Shown here: in pieces, positions 8,592-16,330 of the stretch
How positions within the stretch are numbered: position 1 is the first letter of the stretch
How the letters are laid out: every line of letters starts with the position of its first letter
NCBI RefSeq assembly: GCF_030409715.1
Contig: NZ_JAUFQI010000001.1
Coordinates: 2,530,501 to 2,594,500 of the forward strand
DNA: 64,000 bases
Origin: Reinekea marina
Lineage (GTDB): Bacteria > Pseudomonadota > Gammaproteobacteria > Pseudomonadales > Natronospirillaceae
Reading direction: 5' to 3'
Notes under the pieces: model-generated
What the model was told of the DNA's origin: nothing
Databases searched by the model: none
The model's input: the letters and a program-made list of their open reading frames with translations, nothing else
Position numbers and translations under genes: made by a program

Positions 8592-8865
8592 AAGCAAACG
8601 CCAGCCAAAGGCTGGCAATATAATAAGAGAAAGTAATTACCTTTCACTTCAGTTGCAAAAGACAGATTGATCGGATGGTGAGATAGGTCAGACCGGCTCA
8701 TCCGAACCCTTACACGCGCATTGGCCTTCGAGGCCGTATGGATGATGAGGGGGTTGAGCGCAGATAACCATCGGGGCCAGGAGGTCAAAAACACCTTCAG
8801 TCAAAGGCCGGATATATGAGAGCAATGATTTTCTCTCACATGATGATCAAATATGTCTTGCAAAC
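8592..8865 (+). ncRNA. Non-coding right end of the IS, candidate bridge RNA region
   Basis: About 275 bp with no convincing ORF between the transposase stop and the subterminal repeat. Visible stems include GCCAGCC AAA GGCTGGC (8599-8615) and GGCCTTCGAGGCC (8723-8735). In the IS1111 group the guide (bridge) RNA is expected in the right end. Short segments CGCGCAT (8715-8721) and ATGGATG (8738-8744) flank the second stem and resemble the insertion site GCGCATGGATG. RNA identity and boundaries are inference. Confidence 0.45.
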
Positions 8866-8881
8866 GGGGTGGGTCCATATA

Positions 8882-9440
8882 TGCGCGAAAAGCGACCGAG
8901 GAAAGTGAAAATGGGTGGCTAGGCGGAATGTGGTGCTGAACATCAACACTTCGCGTCTCCGCTTTGCTTCAAACACTCCTACTTTTGGTAGGTTGATTCG
9001 AGGGTAGCCTAGGTACCCATTTTTACTTTCCTCGGAAATCCGAGCCGTGGATGGCGAGGCTTAGCGGCGCATGGATGCGCGAAAAGCGACCGAGGAAAGT
9101 GAAAATGGGTGGCTAGGCGTAATCTGGTGCTAAATTACAGCAGGTTGGTGAACCTAAAACTTCGCGTCTCCGCTTTGCTTCGAACACTCCTACTTTTGGT
9201 AGGTTGATTCGGGGGTAGCCTAGGTACCCATTTTTACTCTCCTCGGAAATCCGAGCCAGGGATGGCGAGGCTTAGCGGCGCATGGAAGCGCGAAAAGCGA
9301 CCGAGGAAAGTGAAAATGGGTGGCTAGGCGAAATGTGGTGCTGAACATCAACACTTCGCGTATTCGCTTTGCTTCGTACACTCCTACATTTTGGTATCGT
9401 TTTAATCGGAGGATAGCCTAGGTAACCATTTTCAGAGGAT
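8882..9440. repeat. Tandem array of ~194-211 bp palindromic units
   Basis: Three units start at 8882, 9076 and 9287, spaced 194 and 211 bp; the third is degenerate and truncated. Each begins GCGCGAAAAGCGACCGAGG and carries long inverted arms: in unit 1, 8896-8924 pairs with 9007-9035 (29 nt, 3 mismatches), in unit 2, 9090-9118 with 9218-9246. Between the arms are TTCGCGTCTCCGCTTTGCTTC-like and CACTCCTACTTTTGG segments; after them a small CTCGGAAATCCGAG palindrome. No coding potential. The array sits directly upstream of map and continues to the left of the IS as a remnant. Confidence 0.85.
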
Positions 9441-9524
9441 TATTCCATCTAACCCCTATGGCTACTTTTTGGCAAAACCATTAGAATCTATTGATATTAC
9501 TCAAGAATTTGATTTGGAAGGTCC

Positions 9525-10301
9525 ATGGCTGTCACCATAAAAACACCTGATGAAATAGAAAAGATGCGCGTTGCAGGCCGTTTGGCTGCGCAAGTACTTG
9601 AAATGATCGAAGAACACGTGGTACCTGGCATCACTACGGGTGAAATTGACCGTATTTGCCATGACTATATCGTTAATGTGCAAGATGCTATCCCAGCACC
9701 ACTGAATTATGGGCACCCTCCTTTCCCTAAATCTATTTGTACATCGGTTAACCATGTAATTTGTCATGGTATTCCGAGTGATGAGAAAAAGCTGAAGAAA
9801 GGCGATGTCGTCAATATTGACGTAACCGTAATTAAAGACGGTTATCATGGTGATACCAGCAAAATGTTTTACGTAGGCGAAGTGCCCGCGCATATTGACC
9901 GCCTATGCAAAATTACTCAAGAGTGCCTATATAAAGCCATTGAAATTGTTAAGCCTGGAACCACCCTAGGTGATATCGGCCATATTATTCAACAGCATGC
10001 CGAATCTAACCACTACAGCGTAGTGCGCGAGTTTTGTGGGCACGGCATTGGAGCTGGCTTCCATGAAGAGCCACAAATTGTACATTACGGTAAGCCCGGC
10101 ACAGGAATGGCGGTTAAAGAAGGCATGTGCTTCACCATTGAGCCTATGATTAACCAAGGCAAGGCCGCCTGCAAAATTTTAGGCGACCAATGGACAGTGA
10201 TCACCAAAGACCGTAAAGCCTCGGCACAGTGGGAGCACACCTTGCTTGTCACTAAAACCGGCGTAGAAGTACTCACAAAACGGAACGAAGAGAAATTCTA
10301 A
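9525..10301 (+). CDS. map: Methionine aminopeptidase type I
   Basis: Removes the initiator methionine from nascent proteins. All five metal ligands are in place: D99, D110, H173, E206 and E237, plus the substrate-site H81 and H180. The 258-aa length is normal. GGAAGG precedes the ATG. It is divergent from rpsB and followed by glnD, the standard gammaproteobacterial neighbourhood. The palindromic repeat array ends ~85 bp upstream, so its promoter must lie in that short stretch or in the repeats; no good hexamers were found there. Confidence 0.97.
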   Translation: MAVTIKTPDEIEKMRVAGRLAAQVLEMIEEHVVPGITTGEIDRICHDYIVNVQDAIPAPLNYGHPPFPKSICTSVNHVICHGIPSDEKKLKKGDVVNIDVTVIKDGYHGDTSKMFYVGEVPAHIDRLCKITQECLYKAIEIVKPGTTLGDIGHIIQQHAESNHYSVVREFCGHGIGAGFHEEPQIVHYGKPGTGMAVKEGMCFTIEPMINQGKAACKILGDQWTVITKDRKASAQWEHTLLVTKTGVEVLTKRNEEKF

Positions 10302-10359
10302 AAAGGCTATCAGTCAACTTTGTGAATAACCACTACCTGACTTGATTTAAGGACCCACA

Positions 10360-13047
10360 TTGGATCTTTCGCGATACGCCGATGAGAAGCTGCTCGATAA
10401 AGCAGCACTCATCGAACAGCTAAAAACGGAACCAGCGATCCCAACATTAAAAGCTGCGCTGGATAACTTAAGCAAAGTACTCGATCAACGCTTTGTAAAA
10501 GGAAAACCAATACGCAGCCTCGTTTGTGGCCGAGCTTGGGCAATGGACATGCTCCTTCAGAGCATATGGACGCAATTTACTTGGGAAAACCCAGAAAAAG
10601 TGGCCATCATAGCCGTTGGCGGTTATGGCCGAGGTGAATTGCTGCCCAAATCCGATATCGACCTGCTGTTTCTATTTGAATCCGAAAAAGACATTGATAA
10701 CAACGTTTCCTCCTTACAATCATTCATCACCCTACTGTGGGACATTAAACTCGAAGTTGGCCACAGTGTTCGCACAATCAAAGCCTGCGTTAACGAAGCC
10801 ATTGCCGATGTAACGGTGACCACCAACTTAATGGAATCTCGCACGATAGTCGGCAGCCACGAACTGTGTGAAGCCATAACCGAAGCCGCCTCGCCAACGA
10901 ATATTTGGCCCAGTAAAGATTTTTACAAAGCCAAAATGAACGAACAATCGATTCGTCATGGCAAATACAACGAAACCGAATACAACTTAGAGCCTAATGT
11001 AAAAGCAGGTCCCGGTGCACTGCGCGACATTCAGAATATTGGCTGGGTGGCCAAGCGGCACTTTGGTGATGACTCGCTGCAAGACCTGGTTGAGCGAAAC
11101 TTTTTAACCGATTCTGAGTATCACGAACTGCTCGAAGGCCAAGACTTTTTATGGCGTGTTCGCTACGCCCTGCACATGAACACTGGCCGCGAAGAAGATC
11201 GGTTACTGTTTAACTTACAAGAACAAGTCGCCGATTTATTTGGCTATGTAGAGCGCGAAGGTTTGCTCGCCGTAGAACACCTGATGCAAGACTACTTTCG
11301 CCAGGTCTTTAAGCTACGAGCGCTCAACATCATGTTGCTGCAACATTTTGATGAAGAAATTTTAGGCGACAAAAACAAAGAACAAGAAGTTATAGAGTTG
11401 AACTCTCGCTTTGTTGTAATAGATGGTTACATACAAGTGACCCAAGACAACGTGTTTCAGCGCACGCCCTCGGCATTGTTAGAAATATTTGTATTGTGCG
11501 CGCAAACGCCAGAAGTGAAAGATATTAAAGCCTCAACATTGCGGCTTATTCTGGCTAGCCACCGATTAATTGATGGCCACTTTAGACAAGACCTACGTAA
11601 CATTACGTTTTTTATGGAACTGTTACGATGCCCAATGGGTGTATCTACCAACCTAAGACGCATGAACCAATACGGGGTTTTAGGGTTGTATTTACCTGAG
11701 TTTGGTAAAGTGGTTGGGCAAATGCAGTTTGATTTGTTTCACGCTTATACCGTCGATGCCCATACCCTTTTGACTATTCGTAATCTTCGAAAATTCCGCC
11801 ACAAAAGCAACACCAAACGATTCCCTATTGCCACCAAAGTTGTTCAGCAGCTGCCTAAAGTAGAGTTGGTTTATATTGCCGCACTCTACCACGACATCGG
11901 CAAAGGACGAGATTCTGATCACAGCGTTGAAGGCGCGATTGACGCCAAACGTTTTTGTATTCGTCACCGGCTTTCAGAGTGGGACACCGAACTGGTTACC
12001 TGGCTAGTACGCAACCATTTACTGATGTCGATGACCTCGCAGCGCCAAGATATTTCAGACCCTGAAGTGGTCAATCAATTTGCGCAGCAAGTAGGAACTT
12101 CTCAACGGCTCGAATATCTTTACGTTTTAACCGTTGCCGATATTTACGCCACCAACCCTAATCTTTGGAATAGCTGGCGGGCTTCCTTATTAAAGCAGCT
12201 CTACGAATCGACAAAAATTGCGTTACGAAGAGGCCTAAGCAATCCAGTCGATAAAGATGAGTGGATAGCTCAAACTAAATCTAAAGCCATGGAACTGTTG
12301 GTTGAAGATGGGTTTACTCAAGAAGACTTTATCGCACTGTGGGATAACCCAGGTGATGACTACTTTTTACGGGAGACGCCTGAAAACATTGCTTGGCATT
12401 CTAGAGCTATCGCCAACCACGGAAAAAATGTTCCATTAGTGTTATTAAAAGAAACCAATACCGGAGCAGGTTATGCTGGCGGAACTCAGGTGTTTGTTTA
12501 CGCACCAGACCGACCTTATTTATTTACCGACATTGCCACCACTCTCAGTAACTTAAACTTAGTGATTCAAGATGCACGCATTATGACGTCGTCGTCTTCG
12601 AACTTCAGTTTAGATACCTTTATTGTACTAGAAGCCGATGGCACCAGTATTGGCGATAATTCTGAGCGCTTAAAAGAAATTCAGCACAAACTGTTATTAG
12701 CCATTCAGGACCCTGACTCTATATCTGCGACTCATCGCCGTATATCGCGCCAGCTGAAACATTTTCAGGTACCAATCGAGATCACCATCAGCAATGACAG
12801 CATTAACCCGAAAACAATTGTAGAGGTTGTTGCGGCAGACAGACCTGGTTTATTAGCCGATATTGGCCGTTGCTTTAAAGAACAGAACTTAATTCTACAA
12901 AATGCGCGCATTTCAACTTTGGCCGAACACGTAGAGGATGTCTTTTTTGTTGTGAATCAAGACGGCGAGCCGTTGCAAAGCACAGAAGAAGTTGAAAACT
13001 TACAAAAAGCGCTGACACAAACTATTTCAGAGGTACTTGACCGTTGA
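10360..13047 (+). CDS. glnD: Bifunctional PII uridylyltransferase / uridylyl-removing enzyme
   Basis: Nitrogen sensor: uridylylates PII proteins when glutamine is low and removes UMP when it is high. 895 aa, as usual. Domains in order: nucleotidyltransferase with GGYGRGELLPKSDIDLL at ~86-102; PII-uridylyltransferase helical region; HD domain with YHDIGKGRDSDHS at ~509-521 for uridylyl removal; two C-terminal ACT domains (~710-785 and 825-895) for glutamine sensing. The start is TTG, preceded by AAGGA at 6 nt. The stop overlaps the TTG start of dapC by 4 nt, suggesting translational coupling. Confidence 0.96.
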   Translation: MDLSRYADEKLLDKAALIEQLKTEPAIPTLKAALDNLSKVLDQRFVKGKPIRSLVCGRAWAMDMLLQSIWTQFTWENPEKVAIIAVGGYGRGELLPKSDIDLLFLFESEKDIDNNVSSLQSFITLLWDIKLEVGHSVRTIKACVNEAIADVTVTTNLMESRTIVGSHELCEAITEAASPTNIWPSKDFYKAKMNEQSIRHGKYNETEYNLEPNVKAGPGALRDIQNIGWVAKRHFGDDSLQDLVERNFLTDSEYHELLEGQDFLWRVRYALHMNTGREEDRLLFNLQEQVADLFGYVEREGLLAVEHLMQDYFRQVFKLRALNIMLLQHFDEEILGDKNKEQEVIELNSRFVVIDGYIQVTQDNVFQRTPSALLEIFVLCAQTPEVKDIKASTLRLILASHRLIDGHFRQDLRNITFFMELLRCPMGVSTNLRRMNQYGVLGLYLPEFGKVVGQMQFDLFHAYTVDAHTLLTIRNLRKFRHKSNTKRFPIATKVVQQLPKVELVYIAALYHDIGKGRDSDHSVEGAIDAKRFCIRHRLSEWDTELVTWLVRNHLLMSMTSQRQDISDPEVVNQFAQQVGTSQRLEYLYVLTVADIYATNPNLWNSWRASLLKQLYESTKIALRRGLSNPVDKDEWIAQTKSKAMELLVEDGFTQEDFIALWDNPGDDYFLRETPENIAWHSRAIANHGKNVPLVLLKETNTGAGYAGGTQVFVYAPDRPYLFTDIATTLSNLNLVIQDARIMTSSSSNFSLDTFIVLEADGTSIGDNSERLKEIQHKLLLAIQDPDSISATHRRISRQLKHFQVPIEITISNDSINPKTIVEVVAADRPGLLADIGRCFKEQNLILQNARISTLAEHVEDVFFVVNQDGEPLQSTEEVENLQKALTQTISEVLDR

Positions 13048-14234
13048 ACCCTCGTTTATCTGCATTACACCCGTACCCGTTTGAAAAGCTCCGAGCTTTA
13101 TTAGCCGATGTTACTCCGGCCGAGCAATCTCCTATTGCATGGTCTGTTGGGGAACCGAAACACGCTGCTCCGAGTTTTGTAGAAAAGGTGTTAAACGCCA
13201 ACCTCAGAAGTTTTGAAAACTACCCAGCCACTGCGGGCACACTTGAACTGCGCGAAGCCATTAGCGCTTGGTGCTACCGCAGGTTTAAGTTAAAAGAAAC
13301 CGATGCCTTTAGCGCGGAAGCGAATGTACTGCCAGTCACCGGTACACGTGAAGCACTCTTTTCTGTTGTGCAAGCTCTATTCGATTCTGAGTCTGATGCC
13401 GATGAAGTTTGGATGCCAAACCCGTTTTATCAAATTTATGAAGGCGCAACTTTATTAGCGGGTGGTAAAACACGTTACCTAGACTGCACAAAAGAAAACG
13501 ATTACCAGCCCGACTATCGATCCATCAACGATGAACAATGGCAACAATGCCAAATGCTGTTTATTTGCACACCGGGTAACCCCAGCGGTACAACCTTATC
13601 GATCGAGACATTAAAATGGCTCATCAAAAAGTCGATTCAACACAATTTTATTATTTTTAGTGATGAATGTTACAGCGAGCTGTATCGAGATGAAGCAAAC
13701 CCACCTGCTGGCTTACTGCAAGCAGCCTCTGATTTAGGTCATAATGATTTTAAAAATTGCTTAGTCTTTCACAGCCTCAGTAAGCGCAGTAACCTACCAG
13801 GGCTACGCAGTGGATTTACCGCCGGTGATAGTGAACGGATTGCTACATTTTTACGTTATCGAACCTACCATGGTTGTGCCATGCCTATACCGCATCAAAA
13901 AGTCTCCATTGCCGCATGGCAAGATGAGACGCATGTGATAAACAACCGTAAACGTTACAACGAAAAGTATCGTGCTGTTACGGCCGAGTTAAAAGGCGTG
14001 TTACCACTTAGCGTACCCGACGCCAGCTTTTACCTTTGGCCAGATTTAGAAACAGATGACTTACAAGTCACCAAAGATTGGCTCAGTAAAGCCAACATAC
14101 GAGTGTTACCAGGGCAGTATTTGTCTCGTACCGTCGATGGAGTAAACCCTGGTTATGGCCATGTACGTGTTGCTTTGGTCGCACCCTTAGATGATTGCAT
14201 AACAGCGGCCAAAAGATTGAAAAATATTTTATAA
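13044..14234 (+). CDS. dapC: Succinyldiaminopimelate transaminase
   Basis: PLP-dependent class I/II aminotransferase forming N-succinyl-LL-2,6-diaminopimelate in lysine and peptidoglycan synthesis. The PLP lysine is K247 in HSLSKRSNLPGLRSG; the GTREALF, CTPGNPSG and FSDECYSELY motifs are fold-type I hallmarks, and the N-terminus NPRLSALHPYPFEKLRAL matches proteobacterial DapC. It begins with TTG inside the glnD stop (TTGA overlap) after AGAGGT. Position next to a YffB-like gene and dapD, as in Pseudomonas, supports DapC over other aminotransferases. Confidence 0.92.
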   Translation: MNPRLSALHPYPFEKLRALLADVTPAEQSPIAWSVGEPKHAAPSFVEKVLNANLRSFENYPATAGTLELREAISAWCYRRFKLKETDAFSAEANVLPVTGTREALFSVVQALFDSESDADEVWMPNPFYQIYEGATLLAGGKTRYLDCTKENDYQPDYRSINDEQWQQCQMLFICTPGNPSGTTLSIETLKWLIKKSIQHNFIIFSDECYSELYRDEANPPAGLLQAASDLGHNDFKNCLVFHSLSKRSNLPGLRSGFTAGDSERIATFLRYRTYHGCAMPIPHQKVSIAAWQDETHVINNRKRYNEKYRAVTAELKGVLPLSVPDASFYLWPDLETDDLQVTKDWLSKANIRVLPGQYLSRTVDGVNPGYGHVRVALVAPLDDCITAAKRLKNIL

Positions 14235-14246
14235 AGGTACCGTTCC

Positions 14247-14588
14247 ATGATTAAAATTTACGGCATAAAAAACTGTGACACCCTTAAGAAAACCTTAAAA
14301 TGGTTTGACGCTCAAAACGCAGACTATCAATTCATAGATTACAAAAAAGAAGCGCCTACCCAAGCGCTTGCTCAACAATTTTTGGCGGCGCACCCTTGGG
14401 AGACCGTCATTAACAAACGCGGTACAACGTGGCGAAAATTGGATGACGAGACAAAAAATTCTATGACTGAAACCAAAGCCGTTGACCTAATGCTAGAGCA
14501 ACCGTCAATTATTAAGCGCCCAATTGTTGTATCGAATGACACAATTATAGTCGGCTTCGATGAAGCGGCATTTCAAAAATTAATTTAA
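14247..14588 (+). CDS. ArsC/Spx-family reductase, YffB-like
   Basis: Small thioredoxin-fold protein of 113 aa. The N-terminus IKIYGIKNCDTLKK is the YffB form of the ArsC family with a single active-site Cys at residue 10; the rest (HPWETVINKRGTTWRKL, IKRPIVVSND) fits the same family. YffB is thought to be a glutathione-dependent thiol reductase; its substrate is unknown. It lies between dapC and dapD, an arrangement conserved in pseudomonads, hinting at a link to the lysine pathway that has not been explained. Its stop overlaps an ATG that is a less likely dapD start. Confidence 0.88.
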   Translation: MIKIYGIKNCDTLKKTLKWFDAQNADYQFIDYKKEAPTQALAQQFLAAHPWETVINKRGTTWRKLDDETKNSMTETKAVDLMLEQPSIIKRPIVVSNDTIIVGFDEAAFQKLI

Positions 14589-14599
14589 TGGAGAATCAC

Positions 14600-15631
14600 A
14601 TGTCTTACTATGCCATCGGTTTAGGCACTGCAACGCGCAACAAAGAAGAAAAAATCATTGAAACATGGTACCCACAACCGCAGTTAAACCCAGGCGATGC
14701 CTTGATTCAGTCGGTCAACGCTATTGTTAAACACGATTCAGGCAACGCCGTGCATGTATTAGAGCCGGCACAATACAAAGCCCTAGCCGATGTGTTCGAC
14801 GCAGAAGGTTTAAACTTAAATGCTACGTTATTAAACCACGCCAAAGACAGCGAACAGACGCTAGTGTTAACGCTCTTAGAAACCGATGCCGCCCCTGCAA
14901 ACGTAGCAGAAGGCTTTCTTAAATTGCATTTATTGTCTCACCGCCTAGTGAAGCCACACGGTACCAACCTAGATGGAATTTTCAGTATTTTGCATAACAT
15001 TGCCTGGACCAGTGAAGGCCCGATAGATTTACCCGAGCTACCGCAACGACAAATCGAAGCACGTTTGGCTGGCCGAGTTATCGAAGTAAACTGCATCGAT
15101 AAATTCCCTAAAATGGCAGACTATGTTGTACCGAGCGGCATCCGCATTGGTGATACAGCACGGGTACGTTTGGGTGCGCACTTAGGTGAAGGCACCACCG
15201 TCATGCATGAAGGCTTTGTTAATTTTAATGCAGGAACCGATGGTGTTTCTATGGTTGAAGGCCGTATCAGTGCCGGAGTTATGGTTGGGAATGGTTCAGA
15301 TGTAGGTGGTGGTGCTTCTATTATGGGCACCCTATCTGGTGGCGGTAAAGTTGTTGTGTCTATGGGCGAAAACTGCCTATTGGGTGCAAATGCTGGGGCG
15401 GGAATTCCACTTGGAGACCGCTGCACCATTGAAGCCGGTTTATACATTACGGCGGGCACCAAAGTGACCATGCTCGACTCAAATAAAGACGTCATTAAAG
15501 TTGTGAAAGCACGTGAATTAGCTGGGCTTTCCGATCTGTTGTTCTGGCGCAATGCGGTCAGTGGCCGAATTGAGTGTCTAACCAATAAATCGGCTATAGA
15601 GCTTAACAGTGAGTTACATTCTCACAACTAA
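14600..15631 (+). CDS. dapD: 2,3,4,5-tetrahydropyridine-2,6-dicarboxylate N-succinyltransferase
   Basis: Succinyl-CoA-dependent acylation step of the DAP/lysine pathway, directly before DapC. About 343 aa with a left-handed beta-helix of hexapeptide repeats over the second half (SGIRIGDTARVRLGAHLGEGT and following). This is the longer Pseudomonas-type DapD rather than the 274-aa E. coli type. The frame opens at an ATG overlapping the previous stop (14588), but the ATG at 14600 has TGGAG five bases upstream and matches the family N-terminus MSYYAIGLGT, so it was chosen. Confidence 0.95.
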   Translation: MSYYAIGLGTATRNKEEKIIETWYPQPQLNPGDALIQSVNAIVKHDSGNAVHVLEPAQYKALADVFDAEGLNLNATLLNHAKDSEQTLVLTLLETDAAPANVAEGFLKLHLLSHRLVKPHGTNLDGIFSILHNIAWTSEGPIDLPELPQRQIEARLAGRVIEVNCIDKFPKMADYVVPSGIRIGDTARVRLGAHLGEGTTVMHEGFVNFNAGTDGVSMVEGRISAGVMVGNGSDVGGGASIMGTLSGGGKVVVSMGENCLLGANAGAGIPLGDRCTIEAGLYITAGTKVTMLDSNKDVIKVVKARELAGLSDLLFWRNAVSGRIECLTNKSAIELNSELHSHN

Positions 15632-15645
15632 CCAATGGCCGTAAT

Positions 15646-15674
15646 CGTTCCAAGCAACCTAACGGCTTGGAACG
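15646..15674 (+). terminator. Hairpin after dapD
   Basis: Ten-base stem CGTTCCAAGC / GCTTGGAACG with a 9-nt loop. There is no U-tract after it, so it may be a Rho-associated 3' stabiliser rather than an intrinsic terminator. Confidence 0.45.
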
Positions 15675-15692
15675 ACCTACTTTAGGAGCAAC

Positions 15693-16235
15693 ATGACACA
15701 GCTAAAAACGAACATTAGCGGTTTAACGCTTCGCTACCCTGACCCTACTTTTGCTCCTCAACTGGCCAGTTTAATCGATGAAAATCGAACCTTTCTACGA
15801 CAATGGTTGCCTTGGCTAGATTTTAGTACTCGCGAATCTGATTCTCAGCGCTTTCTCACCGATTGCCTAAACGGCATAAACAATGGCACACAATGTCCAA
15901 TGGCTTTGTACTTACATGAAGAGCTCATTGGCATGGCTGGCTTTAATATTATTAACGCCTCGAATCACAGTGCTGAAATTGGCTATTGGCTGTCGAAGGA
16001 GCATTGTGGCCACGGCTATATGACTGAAGGCGTGCGAGCCGTTATTCAGCACGGTTTCCAAGAATACAAACTGAATCGCATTGTGATAAAAGCCGCCACC
16101 TTAAATCATCACAGTCGTGCCATAGCGCATCGACTTGGATTTCATCATGAAGGTACCTTACGACAAGCTGAAATGCTGTACAGTCGCTATCATGACCTAG
16201 AGCAATACTCGCTTTTGCATTCAGACTGGCTATAA
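15693..16235 (+). CDS. GNAT acetyltransferase, RimL/RimJ type
   Basis: 180-aa acetyltransferase. The pattern (RYPDPTFAPQLASLIDENR at the start, W-PWLD, AEIGYWLSKEHCGHGYMTEGVRAVIQHGF, NRIVIKA, NHHSRAIAHRLGFHHEGTLRQAE) is that of RimL-like ribosomal-protein N-acetyltransferases (Acetyltransf_3). The acetyl-CoA loop is the H-CGHGYMTEG segment. AGGAG precedes the ATG. Substrate could be ribosomal L7/L12 or something else; the family is broad, so no symbol is given. It stands alone between dapD and metH, with a hairpin on each side. Confidence 0.85.
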   Translation: MTQLKTNISGLTLRYPDPTFAPQLASLIDENRTFLRQWLPWLDFSTRESDSQRFLTDCLNGINNGTQCPMALYLHEELIGMAGFNIINASNHSAEIGYWLSKEHCGHGYMTEGVRAVIQHGFQEYKLNRIVIKAATLNHHSRAIAHRLGFHHEGTLRQAEMLYSRYHDLEQYSLLHSDWL

Positions 16236-16259
16236 CTATATCAATATTTTTTGATATAG
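16236..16259 (+). terminator. AT-rich hairpin before metH
   Basis: Nine-base perfect stem CTATATCAA / TTGATATAG with a TATTTT loop immediately after the stop of the acetyltransferase gene. No U-tract follows. It could terminate upstream transcription weakly or be an operator; neither can be shown from sequence. Confidence 0.35.
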
Positions 16260-16330
16260 CTTGATATTCGACGAATTTTGGGTTTTCATTAGCCTCATAA
16301 TATTTCTGTACCCGATAAAAAGAGAGTGTC

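Larger units (their letters stand above)
7479..8880 (+). mobile_element. IS110-family insertion sequence, IS1111 group
   Basis: About 1.4 kb. A perfect 14-bp inverted repeat, TATGGACCCACCCC at 7485-7498 and its complement at 8866-8879, lies a few bases inside the ends, the subterminal position typical of the IS1111 group. One DEDD transposase is encoded, with a short left non-coding end and a long (~275 bp) right one. The ends were set by comparing the flanks with intact neighbouring repeat units (GGCGCATGGA | TGCGCG), so the exact base is uncertain by 1-2 nt. No clear target duplication, as expected for this family. The element looks complete. Confidence 0.88.

Noticed and set aside
8573..8794. 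73-aa minus-strand open frame in the right end of the IS
   Set aside because: It lies in the structured non-coding end of the element and matches no IS accessory protein.
8882..9440. Possible CRISPR array
   Set aside because: Units are ~200 bp, internally palindromic and similar over their whole length; there are no short repeats with unique spacers and no cas genes.
16236..16330. Cobalamin or SAM riboswitch before metH
   Set aside because: The leader is only 95 nt and has none of the conserved boxes; only a simple AT-rich hairpin is present.
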